64,000 nucleotides of DNA from Hymenopus coronatus (GCA_030762935.1 CM060880.1:18593001-18657000), one strand, 5' to 3'; positions 1 to 12,403 are shown, counted from the stretch's first letter. Translations and numbers: made by a program. The notes: generated by a model from the letters alone, not told the origin.

Positions 1-560
1 TAAATTTGAAAAGAAATCTTACCCTGTAACTTCAGTAGATTGGCTTTCCCTTTACTCCTATCCCTTTTGATGAAGTCTGGCGGTATAAATAAAACAAATA
101 AATGTAATAACCTTCATACAGCTAGCCGAGGCATGACCTAAACGAACCCAACTGTAAAATCTACTGAAATAACATTGTTGAAGCAGACGGAGCGAGGCAA
201 CTTTACCCCCAACGACAGGTAAGCCGAAGAACCTACCTAGTCATACCAATCGCTGCATAACGCTACCGCTGCAGCATTTTTATTTGCTTATTTATTGCTT
301 AAAGGCAGTTTAACTTCGTAAATATTTGCCTAATTCTTCAGCTTAAATTTGTTTATTAATACAATAATACTAGGTCATATCGGTACGGTTTTTCACTGAT
401 TTACCCACATAGGTGTATGCCAGTTACTAATTGACTTCCTGTACCACCTGCCTGAGGATTTTTTGGTGACTATATGTGCTTAGTCGCGTAGTGCTTTTTC
501 TATACCATCTATTTCTTTGCTATTGAGCTTTGAACGACTTCCTTTTTACTATTCCTATTC
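1..560. other. unassigned AT-rich stretch
   Basis: No recognised gene, repeat or RNA. The sequence is AT-rich with short open frames only. Confidence 0.4.
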
Positions 561-716
561 CGTTTATAGTAGGTAGAAACGTTATAGTATTCCACTTATA
601 AACGATAGAGATTTCACTGAAAATACATCTTTTGTAGATCCTCTGAATAAAAATAAAATTAAGTTCGTGTGTGTGTGTCTATTTATGTGTGTTCTCAAAA
701 ACGAAACTAAAAAAAA
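561..716 (-). repeat. R1 fragment
   Basis: The terminal block of R1 in reverse: TATTCCACTTATAAACGAT, then AGAGATTTCACTGAAAATAC, then a GTGTGTGTGT tract and the CTCAAAAACGAAA block. It is cut before the central hairpin. Confidence 0.6.
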
Positions 717-744
717 AAAGGAAGTCGTTTAACTACTAAAACTT

Positions 745-895
745 GTATGGTGGACAGATGGCCTGATCTGCATATAGCCTTCCTGTACCATGTAAATAAG
801 GGGAATCATAGGAAAGAAAGAACAGAATAGCCGGTACATAGAATTTGAACCGGCGACTTCCTGAATGTATGTTGTAGACGCTATCTCTGTACTAA
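745..895 (-). repeat. possible tRNA-derived SINE head
   Basis: On the minus strand there is a tRNA-like head, with an A-box-like AGATAGCGTCTAC followed about 30 bases on by a B-box-like CCGGTTCAAATTC. No second copy was found in the window, so family membership is unproven. Confidence 0.35.
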
Positions 896-1875
896 CATGG
901 TAAACTTGTCTTTTTCATCTGTAACAATGAATGGATCTCTTTTTGGTTTTCTTTGTGAAAGGCTCTCTCATATAATGAACATTCTGTCTTACCTTTGTTT
1001 TGCTATTTCTACCTCCGTTCTCTCGTCTGGGGGGTTTACCACGATATATAGCGTAAATAAAAACCAACAAGCTGAAGTTTATACACACACATATACACAG
1101 AAAATTCGTCAGTAAATCTACAATTTGGTTAAACGCCTTAGCATTGCGGGCGGCAAAGTTTCCTAAAAACTTTGGGTGGACGTTGGAATTTCCTTGTGGG
1201 TGTTCTTGTCGGATTTGTTGCCCTGTCAGTGACACGTGCACTTCTGAGGGCCGTGGAAGTCGTATGCAATGCGCTGCTAAATAAAAACTGGGCAAACAGA
1301 ATTCGAACTGTTTACAGCAGTTTACAATTTTGCAAGGGAAAACAGTCACACAACCCGGAGAACTCCATTCTATCGCACCAAGTTGGAAAGAAGCATGCTG
1401 GTTAACCCTGAACGAGCATCTGTCTGTCACACAACACCATTGCGCCATCTGGCTTCCATGTCACCAACATTCTCCCACACTCCGACGTCTTTTCCACTCT
1501 TTTGTTTTCATTTTATTATTAATTCCTACAACTTCTAGAAAGAATGAGTACTCTTCTTCTGAGAGGAAGCTCCTTCTGTTCTGACACAACATTCAAGCCG
1601 GAGCTGACAAAATGCAAAACCCTTCACCAATCAAAAATCTAAACATTTGCATACGTTTCTCTGCACAATAAATCACATACATTTTTTCATTTATTAGTCT
1701 TCATATAAAAAGTTATTATTCTATTCCATGTCACGCTATTCACGGGAAGTACTTCAGTTTACATAAACATGCAGAAACAGCATTCATATGTTTAGCCATG
1801 ATAACAGGTCGGGCTCTTGCAATGGAAATTAAATATAAGAATCGTAAACTTTCAATTAAACAAATTAATTGATTG
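896..1875. other. unassigned stretch
   Basis: Overlapping short frames on both strands (897-1584), none of recognisable family and none supported by a promoter or splice pattern. No repeat in this window matches it. Confidence 0.4.
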
Positions 1876-2145
1876 TTATTTAAGAACGCGCTTTAACTGC
1901 TGTGATTCTTAGCATCCCATTCTATATTGGGCGTGAAAGACCGCTTAATTTGGAGCAGAGGCATTTTTATCAGGCTTGAGGTTCTTTTACCATGAAATCT
2001 ATGACACGGGACCAACGGCTTTATTTCCCTTCCGAAGTATACCAAGCTAAGGATTTTTAAGCCCGAAAAAAATCCACCGCCCTCCGCCCGATTTGAATCC
2101 GCGATCTTTGGAACCTGAGGTTAGCATGCTACCCATAAACTGTCT
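1876..2145 (-). repeat. SINE family A copy
   Basis: Reverse copy of a tRNA-derived SINE. Reading the minus strand it has a B-box-like CGGATTCAAATC head, TTTTTTTCGGGC, a purine block AAGGGAAATAAAGCCG, CGGGCGTGAAAGACCGC-type body sequence and the AGCAGTTAAAG end. The same order is found in six other places in the window. Confidence 0.8.
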
Positions 2146-2254
2146 TAAGAATGGAGAACCTAAACTGACATCAAGAACTGCTTTTTTAACCTTTGAATTT
2201 TAGTCACATTGAGGGCTTATCTTGAGAAACAATTTACTAATGTTTTTATTCTTT

Positions 2255-2425
2255 TGCTCCCAAGGCCGCGGGTCCAAACCCGGCCCAAACGATAATTTTA
2301 AGTGTACTTTAAAGCGACAGCCCTATGTCAGATTTACTGGCATGTAAAAGAACTACGAAACGAAATTACGGCACACTGGCGGCGCTGAAATGATCCCGGC
2401 AGGTGACAGCGTTAACAAAAAGAAA
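2255..2425 (+). repeat. SINE family E copy
   Basis: tRNA-like head with B box GGGTCCAAACCCGGCCC, then the body motifs TTTACTGGCATGTAAAAGAA and AAATTACGGCACA, ending near GTTAACAAAAAGAAATTTAA. A second, better copy sits at 41826-42030. Confidence 0.65.
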
Positions 2426-2469
2426 TTTAACTGTATATTGTATTTATTTTTTCTTCCTTTCTTTTTATG

Positions 2470-3298
2470 TTCTCTGCTTAGTACATAGCGCATAGGTAGA
2501 GAGTACTGCATTCCACCCAAAAATTCGATACCGATATTTCAACAGAAATAACTATATGTTTTAAGGTGTCCTGTGTGTTTCTGTGTATATAGATAATATT
2601 AATGTGTAACTAAAGGGCATTTTTATAAAAAAAAAAGTCCGTGTGTATGTGTGTGTGTGCCTGAGCACATCTAAACATGAAAAGTCGATAAAATACCAAA
2701 CTTGATATAAAAAGTTCAACATCTTCCAAGGATGCGACACGAAGATTTTCAAGAAAATCCTCCCACCCCAAACTACCCTTTATATAGAAACTATTTTGAA
2801 CATTTTTATTTTCTCAAAATTTCTCTAACGATTATGATTAAAATAGAAAGACTTTAAAGTTAGACTAAAGTTCTCCTCATTCTGTAAACATTATACTAAC
2901 TGAAAAAATAGTTAAAAAACAAAATGTATGTTTTTTTTTTTTTGGCTAGACAATCCGAGATATTTCTTGTTATTGGTTTCAATTTTTTTAATATATAGAC
3001 TTTTCTCAAACGGGAAGTCATCAACTGTATCATCTCTTTTTCATTGTACTCGTGGCCATGGAAAGAAAATGAATTTCAATGACAATTGTATAGCGGCAGT
3101 TGAAAGAAATTATTATCGTTTTATCTTAGTGTATTCCCCTTATTTCTCTTCTATTTATAAGGAACTAAGTAACACACAATTTCTAGTAATTTTTATCTCG
3201 ATTAGCATTAAGTAGATAAAAGAATTATCTTTTGTAAGAATGGTTTGTTTGCAAAACAGATAGGGAAAGACTTGTGAATGGATCAACAATTTTTTTTT
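2470..3298 (-). repeat. R1 copy, near full length
   Basis: Runs from TAGTACATAGCGCATAGG through CAAGGATGCGACACGAAGAT to the far end GGGAAAGACTTGTGAATGG. The CA/GT tract has expanded modestly (GTGTGTATGTGTGTGTGTG). Open frames inside it, on both strands, come from the repeat and are not genes. Confidence 0.85.
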
Positions 3299-3344
3299 CT
3301 TTTACATTTTGTTTTCATTGCATATGTTTTGAGTTGAACTAACA

Positions 3345-3422
3345 CAAAATTATTCCCAAACTACCACATTCTGTGCAGGATAGGGAATGATTCTAGACAA
3401 AGAAAAATCCCCTACCCCAATA
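3345..3422 (-). repeat. SINE family F fragment
   Basis: Carries GATAGGGAATGATTCT followed by AAAGAAAAATCCCCTACCCC, the same pair of blocks found in the F copies at 15.0 and 46.5 kb. The tRNA-like head is missing. Confidence 0.5.
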
Positions 3423-3649
3423 CACCAATGGGATGCAACGTGCCGACACAAGTTGGCCGATCGCGTGGCAGCTGAGAAAGTGCAAACCGAGAGAGGACGG
3501 AACGTTTGTGGCGGTTCAAACGACTATCTACTACAATTGAGGAAGTGTAACTAGCAATCCACCTGTTTTACCACCAAATGTTACAATTTCTTAATTGTTA
3601 TACTTTTATCTTAAACATAATTGACACTATGTCCCATAAAGATACATAC

Positions 3650-3651
<2 letters not shown>
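3423..3651. other. unassigned short stretch
   Basis: No recognisable feature. Confidence 0.3.

Positions 3652-3718
<67 letters not shown>
3652..3718. repeat. (CT)n microsatellite
   Basis: About 33 CT units with a single interruption (TTTCT) near the right end. The long Ser-Leu or Arg-Glu open frames here are translations of this tract. Confidence 0.97.
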
Positions 3719-4193
3719 GGTTGTTTTTCTGCATGTTCCCGCCTATTTGCTAACATAAAGATTGGAACAATACCCAGCCAACAGCAGAAGAAAGACAGGT
3801 TAGCAGACAGAAACGATGATATAAACTGAGAGAAGAGGGGAGGGTGTTTATAACTTGTCTGACGGGAGAAAAAAGGGCTTGCTTCTAAATATTCCTCTCG
3901 TGAGTTTATTCGGGGTCGCCACACTCCATAATGCATCACACCAACATGAGACGCTTGCTAGGAACATCTGCATTGCCAGGGATATCGTCGCCATGTTTTC
4001 CATTCTGAAAGGCCAATGGAATTTAAGTGTTGGTTATCAACTGGACCAACTCTAAAAGTTGCAAATTCTATATATACTCGTATTAGCTTGATATTTTCTT
4101 CCATATAAATATTTTTAACAATATATTCTATAACAAAATTCGACATTTTCAGGTCAAAATCTAGCTAGGTTCTTGAGGTAATAAAAGTTGCTC
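3719..4193. other. unassigned stretch
   Basis: No recognised gene or repeat; only short overlapping frames. Confidence 0.35.
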
Positions 4194-4842
4194 TTTTTAA
4201 TTTCTCTACCACGTACATAGCAAATAAAGAAAATTATTTGCAGTCCACCCAGGAATTCGATAACGAAATTGCACTGGAAATAGTTTTGGGGCCACCTAAA
4301 ACAAAAAATGCATTTTAGAAAACGCTGTGTGCGCGCATGTGTTTGTGAACGACATAACTCAAAATGAAACGTCCGTTCCATACCAAACTTGATATTGAAG
4401 TTCAGTATCTTCCAATGGTGTGACACGAAGTTTTTCGAGAAAATTCCCTACTCCCAACTCCAATACATGGAATGTTTTGCGAAAATTTTAATTTTCCCAA
4501 AATGGCTATTTTAATACAGTGTATATATTTTATGACAAATTATATGTATATCCTGAATTTCCTGGATATAGTCTCTAAAATCCTCTTCATTAAGGAAAAC
4601 TTTTGAATAACAAAACCATAAGAGATCACAAAAACTTGACAAAACTGCAGATCCTGCCAAAACACATAATGTATGCCAAGTACGCTTTTTTCAGTTAACT
4701 ATTTCAGATATATTCCTTGTTATTGGTTTCAATTTCTCAATACGTACACTTTTCTCAAATGGGAGGTCCCCATTCGTTTTTATTTTTATTCCTGGGCATG
4801 CAAAGACAATTGAATTTCAACATCATAATTTGTATGGGCCTC
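4194..4842 (-). repeat. R1 copy, partly degraded
   Basis: Starts at TTTCTCTACCACGTACATAG, contains CCAATGGTGTGACACGAAG and the ACGATTTTGATTAAAAT-equivalent block, and ends in the GGCATGCAAAGACAATTGAA block. The CA tract position holds TGTGTGCGCGCATGTG. Confidence 0.8.
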
Positions 4843-4849
4843 TGTGGTA

Positions 4850-5045
4850 TTGCGGACCTTGACTTGTTTTGTTGACCGGTCGTCTTAAACTTTTTTCTCT
4901 ATACTAAACACACTTACGTGTATACTTTCAGACTCTGCGGAAGGTAAGAAAATATTGTTATTAAGAAAACAATTCTAGCATCCCAGCCGAAAATCAACCG
5001 GACAGCTAGGGTCAGAACCGGACCACACGGCCATGAAGCAGTCGG
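4850..5045 (-). repeat. probable SINE family F copy
   Basis: Shares ACTTTCAGACTCTGCGGAA, an AAGAAAACAATTC block and a degenerate reversed B box (GTCAGAACCGG) with the F copies at 15.0 and 46.4 kb. It is strongly diverged. Confidence 0.45.
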
Positions 5046-6069
5046 TTATTCTTAACATATTCTTAACGTATGTTTCGTAAATTTAACATATTTTTTGCAA
5101 ATTAATTTCTCTAAAAATTAAAACGCGTATACTTACTACCTATTGGACGCTTTTTAATTAATAAACATTAATTATAAGGCCACGTGTTTTCTCTTTTTAT
5201 TTTCCTTAACATTTTCAGCGATAATTTTTATATTTTTCTTCTTAAGATTCCTTGATGAACAATGAAATTAAGAAACGTTTGCAACACAAGCATCGATTGG
5301 AACGATAATAAACCCTGAGACGAAAAAGAAATTATTATAAGATAAAAGAGGTGATTAAGACTTCAAAACTGTACCTATGTACGATTTGAATATTTTCAAG
5401 GCTCTTAAATCACTAACATTCAGTACTCCACAATTTTCGAGAATATTCTTCTCCCTTTAAGAGCAGAAGCATCGTGAGCATTTTATTAGGGACTACAGGT
5501 AAATATTATTTTTCATTTTTCTTAGAGAGGGGCAGATTTCAAACGTGAGTGGATATAATCCTTTGGCTTTTTATGCATTTTTCCAAAATTGAGATTTTAA
5601 AATGAATGCTTTACGAAATAGTTTTGAATTTTAAAAACACGCTCCTTACTTTCTACTCTCTGTGCAGTGATGCGAGTCCAATATCGTCTAGTTTTGGGTG
5701 CAGTTTGCCGATTTAACGCATGCGCAGACATAACATAGAGAGGAATCGTATTTTCCGCAGCACAGAATATTTATTGCTGGCCATGAATGAGTGGTTGCGT
5801 CCCAATTATAGGTATATTGCTCCCTAGCCGGCTGACGCGGTCCGAAGGCAGTACATAGTCATGCTGTACCTAGCCGTGAGGAATTAAAACGGAAATGAAG
5901 CCAGCTGCCTTCTTTCATGCTTCCGGTCGTTATCCAACAGCTCTCCTTGCCCCTCCCACCTCCGGGGGGGGGGAACTTGCTCCTTTCGATGGGCTGCTAA
6001 TAAAGAATAAGCTATGACGGATACTTTGAAATTACAATTGCACATGCTAAATCAAAGCTATTTTAAAAT
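5046..6069. other. unassigned stretch of about 1 kb
   Basis: AT-rich, with a short C/G-rich island near 5930-5990 that includes a G run at 5963-5972. No family recognised. Confidence 0.4.
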
Positions 6070-6436
6070 AAAAAAATTCTGATGTGTTCCATTCACTTTC
6101 CCTAACTGTTCTGCAAGCAAACTATTCTTACAAGAGTGCTCTTTTATCTACATCATGCTTATCAAAGTAAACATTGCCAGAAGTGGTCTTACACTTAGTT
6201 CCTTATAAGTAGAAGATATGGGGGGATGCTCTAGGCTAAGCGATAGTCAAATCTTTAGTTTAAGTTACCGCTATGCGTTGTTCATTGAAATTCGATTATC
6301 TTTCTAAAGCCAGGAGTAAAATAAGAGAGATATGAAACGAAAGATAGCTTCCGTTTGAGAAAAGTTTAAGTAGTTTAAAACTAAAACCTGTAGCAAGAAA
6401 TATTTCGGAAACGGTTAACCCCCCCCCCCCCCCCAA
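6070..6436 (+). repeat. R1 5' half
   Basis: Begins CTGATGTGTTCCATTCAC, includes ATAAGTAGAAGATATGGGG and TTTGAGAAAAGTTTAAGTAG, and breaks off at a C run (6420-6434). The distal half with the central hairpin and terminal palindrome is absent. Confidence 0.8.
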
Positions 6437-6954
6437 CGCTTGCTGAACATATTTAAAGAATGAAAATCCTTACCTAACTTAAATGAAGTTTATTTATATA
6501 GCGCCTATCAATTTTGCAACCCACTCAAAAATGGCAGGAAACCACGATAGCAGAGAGCAAAGCAGCAACGATATTTCCATAATAAGAGTTTTCAAAAACT
6601 GAGAGAAAATATGGATAGGAAGCCACTTTTGCTCGAAGAAGTGGGTCAGTTGAAACTGATTTACGGGGTAGTTCTGAAACAGAGTTTAAAAAATGGAAAA
6701 GGAGTTTTATTTGTGTTAGTATTAGCCAATAGTGTCCCCTGGGGGCACGGTCCTCTCCTTGGAGAGGTGGCTTGGTTTGGCAATCCTGGTTAGCCATTCC
6801 AGGAAGGATTCTGGTTTTGATCTTAACCTTGTTGTAAATAACATGGCATTCCCTATTATAAAGTACGCCATTATTTTAAGAGTTGACTCAGCACATTTTC
6901 TGGTACATTGTATGCACTTAAAACACTTGGGTCTTCAGACACTGTGTTCCGCGG
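6437..6954. other. unassigned stretch
   Basis: Contains overlapping small frames on both strands (6525-6797 minus, 6732-6965 plus) of no recognised family. Confidence 0.35.
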
Positions 6955-7208
6955 ACTCTCTTTAACTGCTGTGGTTTTCAACATCCCCTTCTATATTGGG
7001 CGTTAAAGACGCTTAATTTTTCTCACAGGCCTTTTTTTTTTTTTAATCAGGATTGAGGTTTTTTTGCTTGCCGTGAATCTACGACACGGGACCAACGGAT
7101 TTACTTTCGAAGGAAGCCATGCTAAACATTTTTACGCCCGAAAAAAAAATCCATCCCCGCGACCTTAGGTATACGAATTTGGCATGGTAGCCATTACACT
7201 ACGGAGTT
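6955..7208 (-). repeat. SINE family A copy
   Basis: Reverse copy with TTTAACTGCTGTGGTTTTCA at the tail side, CTATATTGGGCGTTAAAGAC, ACGACACGGGACCAACGG and a degraded tRNA-like head near 7160-7200. Its poly-T run is internal at 7032-7043. Confidence 0.8.
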
Positions 7209-7805
7209 CAATTTAAATACTCAAAGCATAATGCGTTTACCGATTAGCAAAAAGTGAAGAGACTTCTATTTAAATGTGCTGAACCAGCATACGGAGGCCT
7301 TGAGCGTTAGCCACGCCAAAGAGTCGTTAAACTTCTTTTTCCATTCAGTACAAACGAATTAGTGGTGCTATAAAAGAAAGGGGACAAGGCCGTCAAACAA
7401 ATAAAAGGGCGAGAAACGAATGGGGCAGATTTTGTTTCTATGGCAACCAAATAAGAGTGGGAGGAGGATAGGGGGGCGCCGTCTGGTCTGACTATAGCCT
7501 GTTCATCGATCTCTTGACTCCCTATCGCACAACCCTTCAATCACGGGGGGAGAACTGTCCAAAATAATTATGTTTATGCATGCCTCATGTGTTGTTTCAT
7601 CGCTTTGCTGTAGTTAAACTGACAAGGTAATTCAACTTACCTCCCCCGAGTCCTGCCAGACTGACAAAATGGGCGTGAACGTGAGCCAACTTGGTTTTCC
7701 GCTGTTGTTTCTTTCATAACCGATGTCGCTTTGAAACAACCTATCCATAATCTTCATGCAAAGAATGACGTGTCCAGAAAATTCGACGTTTATCAACGCG
7801 AAGGA
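7209..7805. other. unassigned stretch
   Basis: A 77-codon minus-strand frame (7307-7540) and a 69-codon minus-strand frame (7632-7841) are present. Neither is recognisable, and I see no support for a gene. Confidence 0.35.
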
Positions 7806-9350
7806 AAAAAGAATTGTTGTGCTCCATTCACAGCTTAACAATTTTTTTTACAAAAGATTTATTCTTCTATCTACACCATGCTACTCGATATAAACATAAG
7901 CAAAATTGGTGTTGCTACTTGATTCTTTGTAAGCAGAAGGGAAGTAAGATAATACATAAGGCTAAAGTGATAGTCAATTCCTTTAAGGATGCCTTATCTT
8001 GCCAGTGTTAAACTTTGACCCATTATCTCATCAACTATTTAAGATTATGGGCTAACATTTTCAAGGTATATTCTGGAATATCTTTACTGTTGATTGATAT
8101 ATCTGTTCATTAGCAGAAAAGGTATGATTTTTTTTAAATAAAGCTCTTAAAATGTTATTGCAAAATGATTTTTAAATTTAAAAAAAAACAGCTAATACTA
8201 TAAATAAAAACGTTTACGTTAAAATAAAGCCTATTTAGGTGCAAATATGTGGTACCAATTCCAGCTCTTAGTGTCAATTAGTTTCTGAGATTATGGGGCA
8301 TTTGTACAGAAAATGTTACTTCTTCAGAAATTGTTTTCAAACCTTAAAAAAAAAAAAAAAAAAACATATAACCTAACTTTACAAACACAACTTCGCAGTA
8401 CTTGAAGGAAATATGAGCGGGGTGCCAATGCTGCCAATAGCTTAAGTAAAACCTTCCGATCAAAATAAAATAAAACATCTTATCTAACACTAATATTTAC
8501 AAAGTTGTTGATGTTTTACCAAGAAATGTATCAAAATATTCTAAAAAAATACTACGCAGAATTATCTCCAAAAATATTTTTAATTATTTACAATTAATGT
8601 ACCTCTATGAAAGTTACACCAAAATCAGCAGGGAATTCGAAATATGCACATGCAATTAAAAAATGAAAACGGCTAAAGATTATGAAAATGCCAATTCGAA
8701 TCCCCTTAAAAGCCGGCCACTATATGAAACAATTGAAATTCCGTTCTCTTTGATTGCCAAGAATAGGTAAACAGAAGACAGACGTAAGAAAGGTGACCTC
8801 CGTTTGTGAAAGTTTAAGCAGCTAAAAATTGAAACCAATAACACGGAATATCTCGAAAACGGTCAGCTCTGCAACAAAAAAAGTATGACATAAATGAGCC
8901 TTTTAAACAGATCTAAACTCTTTGTATTTAAGTTTTCGTTTATTTCTTACGGTTTACCAATTACGCAAATTTAAGCAAAATTCAACCAGAATGGGCAGGT
9001 CTTCAGAAGCCAACCCCAGAAAATTCAAGATATATTTTGATAAACTCAACATTTTGGAAATTTTTCCAGAAGTTGAGGATGGGCGGATTTTCTTGAAAAA
9101 GCTTCGTGTCGCATCCTTGAAAGATACTAAACGTAAATGCCAAGTTTGGTATTTAACGGCCTTTTCGTTTTTGAGCTGTGCTGTCTACAGACACACACGG
9201 ACCTTTTTCTAATTTTTATGTTGGATTCAGGGGTCCTAAAACATGTATTTCCGGTGAAATCTCGTATCGAATTTTTAGATGGAATACAATACTTCCTCTA
9301 TACACTATGTACATTGTAGGTGTAGAGATAGTAATAATAAAATAAGTTTA
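7806..9350 (+). repeat. R1 copy split by a TTAA MITE
   Basis: The R1 5' part (7806-7986) stops inside the block that elsewhere reads GTCAAATnnTTTAAAAGC and resumes at 8706 with TTAAAAGCCGGCCACTATAT. The two halves join seamlessly once 7987-8709 is removed. The right half carries CTTCGTGTCGCATCCTTGA, a short CA tract and the end ACACTATGTACATTGTAGG. Confidence 0.9.
7983..8709. mobile_element. TTAA-flanked MITE, copy 1
   Basis: About 719 bp between TTAA at 7983-7986 and TTAA at 8706-8709. The ends start TTAAGGATGCC and finish GAATCCCCTTAA, matching the other copy (TTAAGGGGAG and CTCCCCTTAA). The TTAA is single in uninterrupted R1 copies, so it is a target duplication. A TTAA target with short inverted ends starting GGG is the hallmark of piggyBac-superfamily elements. 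No transposase is encoded, so this is a non-autonomous derivative. Superfamily assignment is inference from ends only. Confidence 0.85.
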
Positions 9351-9844
9351 ACATTTTAAAACTAATTCTCATTTGATTTGCTGAAAAATGTCAGTGCTAC
9401 CCTGGTACCTGTGAACCGATCACGAAATTTCAATGGTCACTGCTTGTCTTCTACTTCCATTGAACAAACAATAGGTGTGGAGTCCATTGGCGCGGGTTGT
9501 GTCCACATGAATGCGTGTAAATCAGGCAAAGGGTGGGGCTATTCGAGGACACAGCATGACCTCGGCGATAAGGGGAAGAGCGACCCTGCCATTCTCTGAC
9601 TGGACTTGTTGACGCCGTCCGTCCTTTCGATCACAAAGTTCTTCCGTCCGTCCTTTCGATCACAAAGTTCTTCGTTGCGACGCTTAAATGTTAAAGGGTA
9701 CATTTCATTGCCTTAACTTTTCTTACTTTACATCGTCAGTTCTGCTACAGTTATGAAAACGAAACTTAGCCCCGCTTTTTTATGGTGGGGTCCACATGTC
9801 TCCTTATGCGATGATGCCTACTAACATTTTGGTCTGCTTGTGTA
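9351..9844. other. unassigned stretch
   Basis: Slightly more GC-rich than its surroundings. It holds one 73-codon frame (9378-9599) of no known family and the tandem duplication listed separately. Confidence 0.35.
9615..9672. repeat. 29-bp perfect tandem duplication
   Basis: The unit beginning CCGTCCGTCCTTTCGATCAC occurs twice back to back (9615-9643 and 9644-9672) with no mismatch. Confidence 0.95.
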
Positions 9845-10630
9845 ATTAAAAAAAAAATCGGATGCGTTCCAATCACATGGCTTTCTCTAGCTGTTCCACA
9901 AACAAACTTTCCTTAAAAAAGACTATTCTTTTATCTAGACATACTAATCGAGATAAACATTAGCAGAATGGTCTTATTATACTACAGTAGAAGATAAATA
10001 GGGGAATACACTAGGTTAAAGCGATGGTCAAATCGTTTAAAAGCTATCGCTATGTGTTACAATTGAAATTTGGTTCTCTTTTGTATTCCCGGGAGTAAAA
10101 CATAAGAGATGACAAAGTTGGCTTCATGCTTGAGAAAGGCTTAAACACTAAAACTGAAACCAATAAAAAATGTTTTTTTTCTTTTCAGAAACGTTAACCC
10201 AACAATAAAATGTATATGACATACATTGTCTAGGCTATTCCTAGAAAACTCAAGATATACATTTAATTTGTCATGAAAATATCTTAAACATATGAAATGT
10301 TAATCAAAATCATTAAAGCATTTTTGAGAAAATCAAAACTTTCGAAAAATGTTCTATTTAAAAGGTAGTTGGGGTGGAACATCTGCGTATGGCATCCTTG
10401 GAGAATGCTGAACTAAAATGCCAAGTTTGGTATTTAACCGACTTTTCGCTTTTAAGCTATGCTGCCCGCTTCCCTCCCCCCACACACACCTACGGAAATC
10501 TAAGAATACATTTTAATGCAGGGGGTCTCAAAACATATATTTCCGGTGAAATCTCCGTATTGAATTGTTGGATGGAATGCAATACCTTATGTACTATGTA
10601 CAAAGTAGAAGAAGTAAAATTCAAGTAAGT
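9845..10630 (+). repeat. R1 copy, near full length
   Basis: Begins CGGATGCGTTCCAATCACAT, contains CATCCTTGGAGAATGCTGAA and CCGGTGAAATCTCCGTATTG, and ends ACTATGTACAAAGTAGAAG. The hairpin arm and CA tract are mutated (CCCCCCACACACACC). Confidence 0.85.
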
Positions 10631-11034
10631 ACAGTGGTTCATCGAAATTTGAAAAATTTTAGGAGGCCCATCATATAAATGAAACTTAAATGTTGCTCCG
10701 ATTTTGAAATGTGTTAGTCAACAAGTGTCTTCGAAATTCTACACACTCCATACATACATGCAGCGGTGCATGCGGACAGAGTATCAACTGACAAAACGGA
10801 TAAACGCTAACAATAAAACTAAAATATACACCAAGTTGTAATAAGCATTTTAAGGGCTCATTTCCAGAATGACTAGAGACTTCTTCCCTTAAATGTTGAT
10901 TTTTACCACATACTCCGCTTATTTTACAATATTTTAGATAGTTTACCTCCTGTGACAAACCACAGATTGTAGAACACTGGTCAGTCCGATTCTGCGCAGA
11001 AAAGGGGAGGGGAGCGATATTCTGGAAATCAGCT
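10631..11034. other. unassigned stretch
   Basis: A 127-codon minus-strand frame (10686-11069) spans it and runs into the next R1 copy. It has no recognisable domain, so I do not call it a gene. Confidence 0.35.
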
Positions 11035-11785
11035 GGATAAAATAAAAAAGTGTACTGTGTTCCATTCACGTAACTTTCTCTACATCTCTGAAAAAAATTG
11101 CTAAAAAGCTTATTCTTCTATCTACTTCATGCAAATAGAGATAAATATTAGCAGAATTGCTTTCTTGTAAGTAGAAGGAAAATAAGGGTATACACCAGGC
11201 TCAAACGATAGTCAAATATTAAAAGCCGGTTGCCATGTGGATGGAGTCAGTTTCTTTGCATTGCCAGGAGTTGGTAAATTCCCGTATGTGAAAAGAATAC
11301 GTATTTTATAGCTGAAACCAACAACAAGGAATATCTCAAAAACGATCAACTCCTCGAAAAAAGCGTGTATGACATAACTGTGTGTTTCAACAAGATCTAC
11401 ATATTTTGTGCAAACAGTTTTGTCTATCTCATACGGTTTACTAGTTATACAAAATCCAGCACAATCCATCCAGAATAAAGGTGTTCAGAGGCTATTTACA
11501 GAAAATTCAAGATATACGTTATATTTGTCGTGTGTCAATACCTTTAATATATGGCATTTTAAAAAAACAGTTGGGAGCCATTTTTTTAGAAAATCAAAAT
11601 TTTCGAAAATTTCTCCACGTACATTTTTCTAAGAAAGCTTTTTTTTTTTTTTTTTTTTTTTGATTCGGGTGAACCTAAAAGGTCTATTTCCGGTGAAATC
11701 TCGGTATAGAATTTTTTCGTGGAGTGCAATACTTTGTCGATACACTATGTATATAGTACGTGTAGAGAAAGTAAAAATAAGAAAA
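11035..11785 (+). repeat. R1 copy with internal deletion
   Basis: Starts CTGTGTTCCATTCACGTAAC and ends ACTATGTATATAGTACGTG. A T run at 11639-11661 replaces the segment from the hairpin through the CA tract. Confidence 0.85.
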
Positions 11786-12403
11786 ACGCAGTCTTCTAAC
11801 AGAAAGTTCGAACCATGTACATATATAAAACTTATTTTAAGGTAAGACTGTTGTCAAAATAAGTTACGATCTTCAAAGCATTAAACAAAGTTATCTAGAA
11901 TAATGCATGTACACTCAATAAACAGTAAAACATCAGCTGAGGTATTATGCAATTATGTAACGTTTTTGTTTTGTGATATCACTTTTCATTTTTCATGTCA
12001 TCCTATGGGTCAGTGACTCAGGTATGGAAAGATCCTGTGTGAAAATTGTTGCACTGCAGTCCGGTACAGTCCAGCTAGGCAACATTCTCTACTATAGGAA
12101 ATTGTTAACAGAGCCATTATCGTTATAGTTAACAGAAAGCGCAAGAGGGGGGATGTGGTGTGATATCAAAAACCACTTTTACACACATAGGGCCTATTTT
12201 GCCTCTAGAAACCTCCGGGAGGAAAGAGCGAATCGAAGGACACAGAGGTCTACTTCTGCCATGGCAAAGACAGTTCCAAAACGCAAAATTACAACACGAC
12301 GTACGCCTCACCCTCCATTCACCCGCCTGATCCTTCAACCCTGAAACATAAGGAAATGAAACACTAATAGGAAACAGAAAAATTCGCGGCTTTGTAGAAT
12401 CCA
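11786..12403. other. unassigned stretch
   Basis: Includes overlapping 94-codon minus and 63-codon plus frames around 12129-12413 with no recognised family. Confidence 0.35.

Noticed and set aside
3598..3939. Frames of 83 and 113 codons with Ser-Leu or Arg-Glu runs
   Set aside because: Translations of the (CT)n tract on either strand.
7307..7540. 77-codon minus-strand frame in a repeat-free stretch
   Set aside because: No recognisable family, no promoter or splice support, and a length expected by chance.
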